A stretch of 48,923 nt of DNA from Gammaproteobacteria bacterium (GCA_024227135.1 JAAELC010000243.1:1-48923); one strand, 5' to 3'; shown: positions 7,249-17,031, counted from the stretch's first letter. Numbers and translations: made by a program. The notes: generated from the sequence alone by a model not told the origin.

Positions 7249-7865
7249 CAGCCTCTCCTCTTCAGGTCATCGATGTAATAAACGTTTGGCTGGGTACCAA
7301 GATGGGGTAACAGGGGCCGGGCAGTTCCGCTGGCTACCAGTTTGGCAATCGGATCTTCCGGGTCTTCCAGGTCACCAAACTGGCGTGCCGACCCGACACA
7401 GGTCTCCACACAGGCTGGCTGCTCACCCTTTTCCACACGTTGAGCACAAAAGTTACACTTATCCATACTGGGAGATTTCCGCAAAAATCCCTCCGCGCCA
7501 AAAAACTCTTTACCCTTTTTTACGTCACTGTAGGTCACTGCATACCGGGCATCGTAGGGACATGCCATGGCACAGGCACCACACCCCATGCAGGTATCCT
7601 CGTTTACTCTGACGATGCCGTTATCCATCTGATAAGTGGCGCCCGTGGGACAGACACTCATACAGGGTGGATTGGAACAGTGATTGCACAGCCTTGGAAA
7701 AAAGCGGCGATGAATATCTTCACCGGTGCCGATCTCTGTATCGTGTACGTAAGTGCGCCACTGGTTCTTCCAAACCGGTGTCTGATTCTCCATGGCACAG
7801 GCGGCCATGCAGGCATTACAGCCCACACAGGTATTAAGATCGATGACCATTGCGTAACGGGTCAT
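7248..7865 (-). CDS. Four-[4Fe-4S] ferredoxin electron-transfer subunit
   Basis: A 205-aa iron-sulfur protein of the DmsB/PsrB/TtrB/SreB type. Sixteen or more cysteines fall into four ferredoxin motifs: CVGCNACMAAC near the N-terminus, CNHCSNPPCMSVCP, CMGCGACAMACP, and a split CNFCAQRVEKGEQPACVETC. It wires the molybdenum subunit to the membrane anchor. It has no signal peptide and would be exported with its Tat-bearing partner. Its ATG overlaps the end of the catalytic subunit gene. Confidence 0.92.
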   Translation of the reverse strand: MTRYAMVIDLNTCVGCNACMAACAMENQTPVWKNQWRTYVHDTEIGTGEDIHRRFFPRLCNHCSNPPCMSVCPTGATYQMDNGIVRVNEDTCMGCGACAMACPYDARYAVTYSDVKKGKEFFGAEGFLRKSPSMDKCNFCAQRVEKGEQPACVETCVGSARQFGDLEDPEDPIAKLVASGTARPLLPHLGTQPNVYYIDDLKRRG

Positions 7866-10735
7866 GCTGCACCTCCTTCCACATTACCAATTCGACTGAC
7901 CTTGATAGTGAACTCCTGGGAGCGAAATCCTGCGACCACAGGCTCCACCGTGTGGGGTATCAGCTTATTGGTGGCTATTCCTCCGAACTGATAGCTGCGA
8001 CTCAGTTGGGGATTCTCCACACCGAATGAGGAGTGGAGAAACAGTGCATCCCGATGTACTTTACGAGTCAGATAGGCCTGTCCCTCCTGCTGCTGGCCGG
8101 AGAGTGTATTGGTGAGGCGAATCCCATCACCGTTGCTGATACCGAGCCGTTCCGCCCGGTCGGGATGCATCCAGACACCCCGATAGATTTCTGCCTTGAA
8201 GTTATTGATGGCATTTAATACCGGATTGTTGCTATTGGTGGAACCGTAGGAAACCGTCGCCGTCTTACCATAAGTAAAGTAGAACTCGTCGTTATCCAAA
8301 GGTTCTTCCATTCCGCTGCCGGACCGGCAGTCAGCCGGTATGGCAGTGGCCAGCACATCGAAATTCGGACCCTCCACTCCCATGCCCCGCAGACTGTCGA
8401 ACAAACCACTGAAGAATTCGATGCGACCGCTTGGGGTGACAGCAGGCATTTTGTAGGGTACCGCCGAATGGGCCAGAATCTCGTGCCAGTCTTCTTCGTG
8501 ATAAACACCCTTTTCCCTGAGTGTTTCGTCGATCTGTTCCGGTTTTACCCCCAGCTCTTTGGCTTTCATGGCAAAAGAGACTTCCCGACAAGCCGCGCTG
8601 AAAGGACTCTTCACGCCTGCCTTTCGTTTCTGTTCCAGGGCGGCCTTGACTGGTTCCGCCGGGAGACCTGTCAACACTTCCATGTATTTGAATAACCCTT
8701 CCACATTGCCACTGATGACCTCCGTGAGTTTGAGCAGCACATCTGGAGATTCCCAGGAGTCATACATCGGATCGATGGCCGCGTACCGCGTAGTCAGCGC
8801 CAGGTCCTGATTGACACCGTTGCCATAGAGCGTGGGTTCGTCGCGCTCCAGATAGGTGCTGTTAGGCAGGATGACGTCGGCATAGGGCGTACTGTCGGAC
8901 GGCAGCACGTCCAGTAACACCACCAGCTCCATATCTTCATGCTGCATCAGGTCCTTCCAATAGGTGTCAGGATAGTAATGGCGTACCGGGTTGGCTGCGT
9001 TGATGAACAGTGCCCGGGTCCGGTAGGGTTCGCCTTTCCATTTCAGTTTACCTTCCACAGACTCCTTCAAACCTTCGTCGGCCATTACCGGTAGAGCCAC
9101 CCAGGGTTTACCCGCCGCTTTCTGCTGTTGGGAGTAGGCCCAGGCAAACCCCGGGCGACCATGACTGAAATGATCTCCCTGGGAAACCGCGCCTATGACC
9201 ATATTGGCAAAGTCCATGCCGGCCAGGGTCGACAGTTTACTGTCCATGTCTTCACCGGATTGCTTGGCCTGCCATTGCCTGGCGGCCTTGTGGTGGAACT
9301 CACCACTCATGATCCAGCCCCCTTCCCTGTCGATACCACCATTGAGCGCCTGCAGCATGGCCTGAACCCGCCGCAACATCATGACGTTGCCGTAGCGCGC
9401 CCCATGCCAGCCCGGATCGATAATGGCCGGTCGGCTGGTGCCGAACTCCCGGGCAATTCGAAGAATGGTCTCAGCAGGGATTCCTGTGGTCTTCGCCGCC
9501 CACGCCGGAGTATAGTTTTTCACTCCCTCACGTTGTGCCTGAAACACCGTCACCAGGTCCCGCTCGCCCGTGTACGGGGACCGGGTACCCCGAGGAACTT
9601 CCAGGGCGGGACAGAAAGCATAGCCATCCACGTCCTGGCGGTTGTTGTTGGTATAGGCCGGCAATACGCGTATCGGGGCATCCGTGATATCGATAACGTC
9701 CGGCAGATCATGTTGACCCGAATCCAGTGCATCGGTCAGCTTCTGCTTGCCACCATCGTCTTTAACCAGTGGCCGGCCCTCGGGATCTTTTGCCAGCTGC
9801 CACTCTCCCTTCCCATCCTTGTAAACGAGAAACGGCATATTGGTGTGGGCCCTGAGAAAATTTGCGTCATAGAAACCCTCTTCGAGCATCACATGCAGCA
9901 TGGCGAGGCAAAACTCGAGATCGGTCCCCGGGCGAATGGCAATCCATTCATCCGCTTTGGCAGCCGTTTCGGATAGCCGCGGATCCAGCACCACGACCTT
10001 TGCCCCATTTTTCTTTCCCTGGGCGAAACGCACCACCCGGCAGGTGGAAACAGCGCCGATGGAGGCATTGTTGCCAATCAACAGTATGTATTTCGCATTA
10101 TCGAAATCAGGCAGAATTTCGTCATGAATATTGAAGTTCCCCGTAACCGCATCAGTTCCCAGGTGACCCGTGGTGACACAGTGCTGCATGGGGGATGCGA
10201 CGATATTGGGGACTTCATTGGCCAGCGCGAAGGGTACCGACCAGTTCATGTAGAATACGCAGGATGTCCAGCCACCGATCATGGTCCATTCCCATGGCTG
10301 GACCCTGGACTGACCGGATTTTCTGGCGATATAGTCCCAGGCTTCCTCCCAGGTCGCGGAGCGGAAAGCATACTCACCCCGCCTGGTTCCTTCGACACGA
10401 ATCAAAGGGGTCTTGATACGATCGCTGTCATAAGTCTGGCGCAAACCCGCCTGCCCACGGGCACAGATTTTTCCACGATTCAGGGTCGAATGGGGATTAC
10501 CATCGAGCTTGACCACACGTTTGACACCGTTGCTGGTGCGGCTGGTGACGCGGACGTTGCACAGGGACGAACAGAAATTGCAGATAGTGTAGCTGATCTC
10601 TTCTTTCGCCGGCTCTTCTCTTGCCGATGCACAGCCACTCATGACAAGTGGCTGCAACAGCGTCATTGCGGCACCACCATACCCCGAAGTCTTCAAAAAG
10701 CTGCGCCTGGTCAGACGCGGAAATTCCCAACCCAT
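7862..10735 (-). CDS. Tat-exported molybdopterin oxidoreductase, sulfur-compound reductase-like (SreA/TtrA/PsrA type)
   Basis: A 957-aa catalytic subunit of the DMSO-reductase family. ATG at 10735 is chosen over 10762 because GGAGGAG sits eight bases upstream. The N-terminus has a Tat signal (TRRSFLKT, twin Arg at 10-11) followed by a hydrophobic stretch ending MSGC, a possible lipobox with Cys35. A [4Fe-4S] site follows: Cys52, 55, 59 and 91 in CNFCSSLC...KICARG. Cys186 in SPMQHCVTTGH is the likely molybdenum ligand. An insertion around residues 320-400 resembles tetrathionate and sulfur reductases. Candidate substrates are polysulfide, sulfur, tetrathionate or thiosulfate. The cytoplasmic sulfite dehydrogenase SoeA is less likely because of the Tat signal. 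Exact substrate cannot be read from sequence. Confidence 0.85.
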   Translation of the reverse strand: MGWEFPRLTRRSFLKTSGYGGAAMTLLQPLVMSGCASAREEPAKEEISYTICNFCSSLCNVRVTSRTSNGVKRVVKLDGNPHSTLNRGKICARGQAGLRQTYDSDRIKTPLIRVEGTRRGEYAFRSATWEEAWDYIARKSGQSRVQPWEWTMIGGWTSCVFYMNWSVPFALANEVPNIVASPMQHCVTTGHLGTDAVTGNFNIHDEILPDFDNAKYILLIGNNASIGAVSTCRVVRFAQGKKNGAKVVVLDPRLSETAAKADEWIAIRPGTDLEFCLAMLHVMLEEGFYDANFLRAHTNMPFLVYKDGKGEWQLAKDPEGRPLVKDDGGKQKLTDALDSGQHDLPDVIDITDAPIRVLPAYTNNNRQDVDGYAFCPALEVPRGTRSPYTGERDLVTVFQAQREGVKNYTPAWAAKTTGIPAETILRIAREFGTSRPAIIDPGWHGARYGNVMMLRRVQAMLQALNGGIDREGGWIMSGEFHHKAARQWQAKQSGEDMDSKLSTLAGMDFANMVIGAVSQGDHFSHGRPGFAWAYSQQQKAAGKPWVALPVMADEGLKESVEGKLKWKGEPYRTRALFINAANPVRHYYPDTYWKDLMQHEDMELVVLLDVLPSDSTPYADVILPNSTYLERDEPTLYGNGVNQDLALTTRYAAIDPMYDSWESPDVLLKLTEVISGNVEGLFKYMEVLTGLPAEPVKAALEQKRKAGVKSPFSAACREVSFAMKAKELGVKPEQIDETLREKGVYHEEDWHEILAHSAVPYKMPAVTPSGRIEFFSGLFDSLRGMGVEGPNFDVLATAIPADCRSGSGMEEPLDNDEFYFTYGKTATVSYGSTNSNNPVLNAINNFKAEIYRGVWMHPDRAERLGISNGDGIRLTNTLSGQQQEGQAYLTRKVHRDALFLHSSFGVENPQLSRSYQFGGIATNKLIPHTVEPVVAGFRSQEFTIKVSRIGNVEGGAA

Positions 10736-11140
10736 GGTTCTTACTCCTCCAATATGGAACAAGAACCTCTGGAGAATCAGTGGCAGAGATCAGCCTTCCC
10801 GCAATGGGCTCAAACGCACAAAATTATTGGCGTACTACCACTGCTTGTGCCACTTTGTTTCGTAGCGAAAAGAGACTGTGCGAGCCGAACGACCAGCCCC
10901 TTATTCCAAGAGGTCCGTCGGAATCGTTACTGCACTAAACTGTCATTCGAGCACTGCCCGTAAAACCCGGAACCCATATCTATCGGGCAGCCCAACTTTA
11001 TCGTCGTTGCTTCCGGGAGTGGCTTTTGTAACCACCTGTCAGGGGGAACAGCCCGGCCCTTGTAACGGGCTGCTGATTCTTACTGCCGCTTCGGGAGTTC
11101 CCTTCCTGCCGATTAGACGGGAAGAACCGGCGTGGCGTCA

Positions 11141-11154
11141 TTGACAATTGTCAT
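11141..11154. promoter_or_regulatory. FNR/CRP-family-like dyad, site 1
   Basis: TTGACAATTGTCAT, one base from the symmetric TTGAC-N4-GTCAA used by FNR/Dnr-type regulators. It would fit anaerobic control of a reductase operon, but it lies about 400 bp upstream of the start codon. An additional inverted repeat CATTGG/CCAATG follows at 11152-11172. Confidence 0.35.
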
Positions 11155-11194
11155 TGGGAGGACAATTCCAATGTGTGGAGCCGGACTGGCTTCA

Positions 11195-11208
11195 TTGGTA
11201 ATTATCAT
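11195..11208. promoter_or_regulatory. FNR/CRP-family-like dyad, site 2
   Basis: TTGGTAATTATCAT, two mismatches from TTGAT-N4-ATCAA, 54 bp from site 1 in a degenerate tandem copy of the same neighbourhood. Weaker than site 1. Confidence 0.3.
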
Positions 11209-11306
11209 CGACGGGGGCTATTCCAAGGCGTGGGTACTGCCAGGACAGGAAAAGCTACCGAGGTGAGCTGGTATTAAATGCCTTCGGCTCTGATCGGACG
11301 TTCAAT

Positions 11307-11470
11307 ATGGGCCGTGGAAAAAATAAACTATTCCGTCTTGCTGGTCTTTTGGCCCAGCTTCCGCGTTGTGAAAAGGTCGCATAGAACAGCTATGCACCCC
11401 TTTCCACGCCTTGAATCTGGACCAAAATCCAGTGCAATTTCTGGACATTTACTTATTTCCGCGGCCCTAA
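11307..11470. repeat. MITE-like 164-bp element with inverted ends (copy 1)
   Basis: The left end reads gggccgtggaaa and the right end, on the other strand, reads agggccgcggaaa, so the ends are inverted repeats. The inside holds a small hairpin (GCATAG/CTATGC near 11389-11404). The right 44 bp match 18257-18300 and the left 40 bp match the right edge of the window (48867 on). No coding capacity. It is probably a non-autonomous mobile or dispersed repeat. Confidence 0.65.
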
Positions 11471-11541
11471 GCCGATTGCTGGGCAGCAGGTCTCCGATAT
11501 TCAGGCGATCCGGCCGCATCAATTGTCAAACCTGGATTTAT

Positions 11542-13485
11542 TCAGACCTTGAACTGCTTCACCAGGCTCTGCAATTTGTCCCCGAGCGCAGACAGTTTCT
11601 GACTGTTATCGGTCGTCCGGCTACTACCCTGGGCGACGATTTCGGACAATTCGGAGATTCGCGCCACACTACTGTCGATTTCCTGTGCAACTACCGTGTG
11701 CTGCTCCGAGGCGGTGGCAATCTGGGTGTTCATGTCCATGATGGTTGAAACCGATTGGACGATGTTGTCCAGCGCGCTGCCGGTGCGGCCTGCTGTCTCC
11801 ACAGTCTGCTTGGCCGTGTCCAGGCCACCGTTCATCACCTGCACTGCATTGCGGGTGCCGTTCTGCAGATTTTCGATAATGTTGTGGATCTCGCTGGTCG
11901 AGTCCTGAGTTCGGCTTGCCAGAGTACGTACTTCATCTGCCACAACCGCAAAGCCCCGCCCCTGCTCACCTGCGCGTGCGGCCTCGATCGCAGCGTTCAG
12001 TGCCAGTAAATTGGTTTGTTCGGCGATCCCACGGATCACGTCAAGAACCGAGCTAATAGCCCCGCTATCCGCTTCGAGTTTGTTGATCACCTCAGCGGCT
12101 TCCGTCACCTCTGCAGCCAGAGTATCGATGGCTTTCACGGTGCTATCCATGGCCATCTTGCCCTGGCTTGCTTCGTTGTTGGTCTCGCGTGCTGCGGAAG
12201 CAGCTGAATCCGTACTATGCGCAATTTCTTTGACAGTGGCTGCCATCTCGGTAATGGAGGTTGCCACCTGCTGAGTTTCCGCCTGTTGCTTGCTTACATT
12301 CTCATCGTTGTCGTGTGCGATCTTCGCCAGCATATCCGTGCCACTGCTGAGGTCGTTGGTAACATCGCTGGTGTAACTCAGTGTTTTCTGGATTTTGCTT
12401 ACAAACATATTGAATGCATTGGCCACTTTCGCAATTTCATCATTGCCGTTTTCGGGGAGACGCTGGGTCAGGTCTCCTTCTCCTGCGGCGATATCCTGTA
12501 GGGTTGCCTGCAGCAGGTTGATCGGGTAGATCACACGCCGCATGAAGAATACACAAAGTACCGCCAGTATGAATAAGCCGATGGCGGCCATGGTCCCCGT
12601 CTGTATCCAGAGCAATTCCTTGGCAGTCTGGTCAATATTGGTTTGCGCGGCACGGCTGGACTCTGCGCTTTGCTCGTTGACCAGCGTGAAGTTTGCCTGC
12701 AATTCATTCGTGATTGCCTGGGCCACGGTCTGCAGTGCCTCTTTCACCTTGGCGCCGCTGCCACTGCTCAGATTGTCAAACCTGGATTGCATCTCTGCGA
12801 CGCGCTGGTTCACCACTTCAATGGACACCCCGAGAATCACGCTGCCGAGTTCCTTGCCTTCAAAGGTGATCGGTCGGGATATCTGTTGAATACTGGTATC
12901 CCTAGCGGCGGCTGACAGGAGCTTATCCAACGGGGTTCTGCCTTGTCCCTTGGTAATCAAGGCCTTGACCAAAGGGTTCTTGCGATTGACGTACCTGGTA
13001 AAGGGCTTGTTGCTACCCGGGCGCATGTAGACCACGTAGACAACACGGGGATTGACGTTCGCCACCTTTACGTAACCGATCAGGGTGGAGAATTTCTTGC
13101 CAAGGATGGCCTCGGGAGCGACCGCTGACAACATACCTGCCAGAGCACCGGCAGTTTCCATGAGCGCATCATTCAAAACCTTTTCAGTGACCTTCAGTTC
13201 GCCTTGCATACTCGATGTCAAATCGCCGACAAGCGATTTACTGGCGTATTCTTCGGTCTCGGTGATTGTTTCTGAAATCTGACCGAGGCTCTGGTCGAAG
13301 GTCTGCTCAATTTTGCTCTGCCCGACCTGCAGACTACTGGAAACCTCCTGGCCCAGCGAGCCAAAACCGTCAAAGGTCAAGTGGATGGATACTGCCGAAA
13401 GGGTCAAGACACCAAGCGTCATTGCCCCAATCATGAGTTGGAACAGCCGGCCTTTTGCGTAATCAACTAATTTGTGTGCTTGCAT
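11542..13485 (-). CDS. Methyl-accepting chemotaxis protein
   Basis: A 647-aa transmembrane chemoreceptor. Domains in order: TM1 (about 15-36), a long periplasmic region of about 260 residues with a Cache-like part ([15 protein letters not shown] to [11 protein letters not shown]), TM2 (about 296-316), HAMP (317-370) and the cytoplasmic signalling domain. The hairpin tip (about 485-521) contains the invariant [18 protein letters not shown] and [15 protein letters not shown]. It ends QFKV, with no CheR-binding pentapeptide. It lies 69 bp downstream of a periplasmic binding protein gene on the same strand, suggesting that protein presents the ligand to this receptor. The ribosome-binding site is weak, so expression may depend on coupling to the upstream gene. 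Confidence 0.93.
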   Translation of the reverse strand: MQAHKLVDYAKGRLFQLMIGAMTLGVLTLSAVSIHLTFDGFGSLGQEVSSSLQVGQSKIEQTFDQSLGQISETITETEEYASKSLVGDLTSSMQGELKVTEKVLNDALMETAGALAGMLSAVAPEAILGKKFSTLIGYVKVANVNPRVVYVVYMRPGSNKPFTRYVNRKNPLVKALITKGQGRTPLDKLLSAAARDTSIQQISRPITFEGKELGSVILGVSIEVVNQRVAEMQSRFDNLSSGSGAKVKEALQTVAQAITNELQANFTLVNEQSAESSRAAQTNIDQTAKELLWIQTGTMAAIGLFILAVLCVFFMRRVIYPINLLQATLQDIAAGEGDLTQRLPENGNDEIAKVANAFNMFVSKIQKTLSYTSDVTNDLSSGTDMLAKIAHDNDENVSKQQAETQQVATSITEMAATVKEIAHSTDSAASAARETNNEASQGKMAMDSTVKAIDTLAAEVTEAAEVINKLEADSGAISSVLDVIRGIAEQTNLLALNAAIEAARAGEQGRGFAVVADEVRTLASRTQDSTSEIHNIIENLQNGTRNAVQVMNGGLDTAKQTVETAGRTGSALDNIVQSVSTIMDMNTQIATASEQHTVVAQEIDSSVARISELSEIVAQGSSRTTDNSQKLSALGDKLQSLVKQFKV

Positions 13486-13502
13486 TTTGGTTATTCCGAT
13501 TC

Positions 13503-13533
13503 CCCCTGCACCCTGAAACTCGGGCTGCAGGGG
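13503..13533 (-). other. mRNA stem-loop between binding protein and chemoreceptor genes
   Basis: Inverted repeat cccctgca/tgcagggg (13503-13510 with 13526-13533) without a T-run. Such hairpins after binding-protein genes often protect the upstream message, so the binding protein would outnumber the receptor. That role is inference. Confidence 0.45.
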
Positions 13534-13554
13534 TATGTGTTAAGAGTCTGGTCT

Positions 13555-14454
13555 CTATTCCTGGTATGCGCCGACTTTGAGAACTTTCTGCAGCTCTTCG
13601 ACTTCGCTGTAGTCGAGGGGCGCGGTCCAGCCAACGATTTTGGCCTTTTTGGCGGCATTGGTTTCGGCCTTCATCTCAGTAAGTGCAACGGCGACCTGTT
13701 GCGCTACCTTAATCGGCGTGGCTTGTGTTTTGGCAAAAGGCCACTCCGGGTAGAGCGGTGTACTGACTACGAAAGGAAAATCAGCGTGTTCCTGGGCATC
13801 GATAATCTTGAACTCCGAGAGGTCAATATCACCCTCTGCAGTCATGCGCTCCAAGGTGTCTGTGCGTACCGTGCCGGCATCCACTTCGCCATTCTGAACC
13901 GCGAAAACCACGTTGTCGTGTTTGCCACCGAACTGAACGCTGGCGAAATCACTCATCGGGTTTATACCGCTGTCGAGGAAGGTCTTGTACGCCATCTGCC
14001 AGCCACCAAAAGAACTCCCTTTGACGGCCATGAAGTTCTTACCCTTGATGTCTTCAACACTATTGATATCATCCCGGTCGACGTAGGCCAGGATCACACC
14101 CCCGAAAGACTTCAGCGCTTCCCCCTGCCGGGAATTGACCATAGTGGCCATGGCGCTGGCGCCAAACTTGACCTCTGCAGTCACGAACATGGACGAGTTC
14201 ACCAGGAAAAAGTCAACTTCGCCTTTCTCAATAGCCGGGAAGACCTGCTCGAAATCCAGAGGAACGATTGTGAAAGTGTCGCCCTGTAGTTTTTCGTTCA
14301 GGTACTCCGCGGTGCTCCCCCACTTCTGGACGGCCTTGGCGGCCCCCCGTTTCGCGAGTACTCCCACTTTATAGTCACTCGCGAAAGCGCCATGCCCCAC
14401 AAACATCAGCCCTGCCAGCACCAGCGCAGTGAAATTGCCGAGAACTCGTTTCAT
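13555..14454 (-). CDS. PhnD/TtrS-like periplasmic substrate-binding protein
   Basis: A 299-aa protein with a Sec signal peptide (MKRVLGNFTALVLAGLMFVG, cleaved after AFA), of the PhnD-like binding-protein superfamily. The mature start YKVGVLAKRGAAKAVQKWG and the following EYLNEKLQG, EKGEVDFFLVN and VDAGTVRTD segments resemble the sensory domain of tetrathionate sensor kinase TtrS as much as phosphonate binders. No ABC permease or ATPase is nearby; the next gene on the strand is a chemoreceptor. A sensory role, delivering ligand to the receptor, is therefore more likely than uptake. The sulfur-compound reductase operon lies 3 kb further on. Ligand unknown. ACGGAG upstream of the ATG supports the start. 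Confidence 0.82.
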   Translation of the reverse strand: MKRVLGNFTALVLAGLMFVGHGAFASDYKVGVLAKRGAAKAVQKWGSTAEYLNEKLQGDTFTIVPLDFEQVFPAIEKGEVDFFLVNSSMFVTAEVKFGASAMATMVNSRQGEALKSFGGVILAYVDRDDINSVEDIKGKNFMAVKGSSFGGWQMAYKTFLDSGINPMSDFASVQFGGKHDNVVFAVQNGEVDAGTVRTDTLERMTAEGDIDLSEFKIIDAQEHADFPFVVSTPLYPEWPFAKTQATPIKVAQQVAVALTEMKAETNAAKKAKIVGWTAPLDYSEVEELQKVLKVGAYQE

Positions 14455-14861
14455 CTTGAAATTGCTCCGTTTAACCCTTAAAGAATCAAAAATCCGGCAA
14501 CTGTCGTTTGAAATATGCCGGTGTAAAATAGTGTTGTCGACATTCTGGATGCAAACTTAACCTATCTTTGGGTTTTCAAAACAATAATTTCTGATAAGTA
14601 TATAAAATGGGATTTTTATGGGGACTGTTGTAGCACTAGGTAATTGGGGTCAGTGTAAAAGCAGCGGCAAGGGTTCCTGCTTTCAAATAGAAATATGGAG
14701 TTTTTACACTGACCCCAAACTGCTCACAAACTGCTCACGTCTATTCTGAGCGACTCAGTGTATAACCAGATTCATCCAATTCTAAAGAAATCCTACCCCT
14801 AGCCGCTAGATACATTAGTGAGTGGAATTTACTACACCGGCAGTGAAGAAAGGGTACGCAA
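14455..14861. other. Divergent intergenic region with palindromic element
   Basis: Lies between two divergent sensory genes. The left 190 bp should hold the promoter of the binding-protein gene. The centre holds the 75-bp palindromic element (14644-14718) and the right part the chemoreceptor promoter. No gene seen. Confidence 0.55.
14644..14718. repeat. 75-bp palindromic repeat element, copy 1
   Basis: Ends are TTGGGGTCAGTGTAAAA and its complement TTTTTACACTGACCCCAA. The middle is related to the second copy at 17032-17105. No coding capacity. It resembles REP/MITE-type hairpin elements found between genes in gammaproteobacteria. Confidence 0.85.
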
Positions 14862-16898
14862 ATGGAGTTCGCAATGAACACAATAAGAAACATGCGGTTT
14901 GGATTCAAGTTGGGGGGAGGTTTTGGTTTGATTCTCACCTTGATGACAACGGTATCTGTCATTGTATTTCTGAATGTGAGTACTTTGATTGACTCAACAA
15001 AATGGGTGAATCATACCCATAAGGTAATTCGTGTTGCAGAAGGGGTTGGCTCTGCCATGGTTAACATGGAAACCGGCCAGCGGGGTTTCCTGATAGCGGG
15101 AGAAGATGAATACTTGGATCCGCTCAACAGGGGCATGGTCGTGTTTGATGAACTGATTGCCAAGGGGAAGAACCTGACAGGCGATAATCCGGCGCAAGGG
15201 ACGCGCTGGGAGAAAATCACCGAACTGAAAGAACGCTGGATCAAAGAGGTCGCAAAGCAGGAGATCTCAGTACGACGGGAGGTGACTCAGGGCGAAACAG
15301 CACTAGTGAAGTTTGAGAGTATTTCAGCTCGTACCATTGGGAAGGAGATATTTGACAGTATTCGCGAAACCCTGTCAGCTATTGATGACAAGCTTGAGGA
15401 TGATCCGAAAGGTAAACATCTCGTAACTTCTCTTACGCTGGATCTGGTGAACATGGAAACAGGACAACGTGGCTTCTTGTTAACGGGTGAGGATACATCA
15501 TTAGGGCCCTATATCAACGGTCAGGACTCTTTTAAAAAGCATCTTGAAGAGTTGCGTTCATTGATCGTGTACTCATCGGTGAACGAGGCAGATATACAGA
15601 ATCTCGAGAGTCGCACTGGTATGTGGCTGGAGAAGGCGGCTCGTCCAGAAATTGATGCTCGTCGGGAAATGAATCAGTACACTAAAACGATCGAAAGTGT
15701 TGCGCTCATGATGAAAAACGGTGCCGGTAAAGAGCTTATGGATGCAACACGCGCACAGCTGAAGGAAATCATAGACGCAGAAGAACAATTGATCGGAGTG
15801 AGAGGTAAGGAACAGGAGGCAATATCCAGCTTTACTATCAACTTTGTTCTCTTCAGCACGTTGGTTTCCATCGCACTGGGTGTGGGTATTGCACTGCTTG
15901 TAACACGCGGTATTGTGAAGCCAGTCAAACAAACGAATGACTTGATCAGGGACATCTCCGAGGGTGACCTTACTCAGCAAATTCCGGTCAGCTCAAGGGA
16001 TGAGATCGGAGAGATGGGTGAAAACTTCAATCACTTCACTACGAAGCTAAGGAGTACCATCGGGCATATTGCCAGTTATACCACACAGCTCGCAGTTTCT
16101 GCTGATGAGCTGGCTGCGGTCACTGTGCAGACTAGTGCCGGTGTGAACAATCAAAAAAATGAAACGGAACAAGTCGCCACCGCTATCAATGAGATGTCTG
16201 CGACTGTACAGGAGGTGGCTCGTAGTGCAACACAGGCCTCCAGTGCTGCCAGTGATGCAGACCACGAAGCCAAAACCGGCAGTAAAGTCGTCGCAGAAAC
16301 CATTCAGTCGATTAAGAATCTGGCCAACGAGGTGGAAGACTCAGCCCGTGTGATTGAGAAGTTGAAGGGAGATAGTGAGAATATCGGTACTGTTTTGGAT
16401 GTCATCAAGAGCATTGCAGAACAGACCAATCTGCTGGCGTTGAACGCTGCGATTGAAGCCGCACGTGCCGGTGATCAAGGCCGTGGTTTTGCCGTTGTTG
16501 CGGATGAGGTCCGTACACTGGCTAAACGCACCCAGGACTCAACCACAGAAATCGAGGCCCTGATCGAGTCTTTGCAAAACGGTGCCGAGCAGTCGTTTAA
16601 AGTGATGGGACAGAGTCGTGACAATGCCCGAGTAACGGTGGAGCAGGCCCAGCAAGCTGGTGGCTCATTGACCTCCATCACCACTGCAGTAGAGACAATT
16701 GTGCAAATGAATACTCAAATCGCAACAGCCGCAGAAGAGCAGAGCCTGGTCGCAGAAGACATCAATCGCAGTGTACTCAGCATTCAACAAACTGCTGAAC
16801 AGACAGCTGTGGGTGCCAAGCAAACTTCAAGCTCCAGCACTGAGCTGGCGGCCCTGAGTGGACAATTGCAAGAAGTGGTAAGCCAGTTTAAAATTTAA
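14862..16898 (+). CDS. Methyl-accepting chemotaxis protein with two CHASE3 domains
   Basis: A 678-aa chemoreceptor. TM1 lies at about 20-40. The periplasmic part is a tandem duplication of a CHASE3 four-helix bundle: the signature [10 protein letters not shown] occurs at about 68-77 and again at about 197-206. TM2 is at about 324-347, followed by HAMP and the signalling domain, with tip about 517-551 ([18 protein letters not shown]). It ends QFKI without a CheR pentapeptide. The ATG at 14862 has AAAGGG upstream; MNTIRNM five codons later is an alternative. It is monocistronic and sits exactly between two copies of the 75-bp palindromic element. Ligand unknown. Confidence 0.93.
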   Translation: MEFAMNTIRNMRFGFKLGGGFGLILTLMTTVSVIVFLNVSTLIDSTKWVNHTHKVIRVAEGVGSAMVNMETGQRGFLIAGEDEYLDPLNRGMVVFDELIAKGKNLTGDNPAQGTRWEKITELKERWIKEVAKQEISVRREVTQGETALVKFESISARTIGKEIFDSIRETLSAIDDKLEDDPKGKHLVTSLTLDLVNMETGQRGFLLTGEDTSLGPYINGQDSFKKHLEELRSLIVYSSVNEADIQNLESRTGMWLEKAARPEIDARREMNQYTKTIESVALMMKNGAGKELMDATRAQLKEIIDAEEQLIGVRGKEQEAISSFTINFVLFSTLVSIALGVGIALLVTRGIVKPVKQTNDLIRDISEGDLTQQIPVSSRDEIGEMGENFNHFTTKLRSTIGHIASYTTQLAVSADELAAVTVQTSAGVNNQKNETEQVATAINEMSATVQEVARSATQASSAASDADHEAKTGSKVVAETIQSIKNLANEVEDSARVIEKLKGDSENIGTVLDVIKSIAEQTNLLALNAAIEAARAGDQGRGFAVVADEVRTLAKRTQDSTTEIEALIESLQNGAEQSFKVMGQSRDNARVTVEQAQQAGGSLTSITTAVETIVQMNTQIATAAEEQSLVAEDINRSVLSIQQTAEQTAVGAKQTSSSSTELAALSGQLQEVVSQFKI

Positions 16899-17031
16899 AA
16901 AATTGCTATACGCAATGAGTCACAAATTGTCATCACGGCAGCGATGGGAGCAAGTCAGCCGATCTTTCTGCTACTCGAAAAGTTAGAGCCACGGAAACAA
17001 TAAACTAGATATTGGGATATTTGCAGGATAT

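Larger units (their letters stand above)
10736..11541. other. Long intergenic region upstream of the molybdoenzyme operon
   Basis: About 800 bp without a credible gene. It must contain the promoter of the minus-strand molybdoenzyme operon and the 3' end signals of the chemoreceptor gene. It holds two FNR-like dyads (11141-11154, 11195-11208) and a 164-bp element with inverted ends (11307-11470). Confidence 0.6.

Noticed and set aside
7862-10735. Assignment as sulfite dehydrogenase SoeA
   Set aside because: SoeA is cytoplasmic without a Tat signal; this protein has a clear twin-arginine signal and an insertion like tetrathionate/sulfur reductases. Kept only as an alternative.
10736-11130. Molybdenum cofactor riboswitch upstream of the molybdoenzyme operon
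   Set aside because: GC-rich hairpins exist, but I could not match the conserved Moco-motif core.
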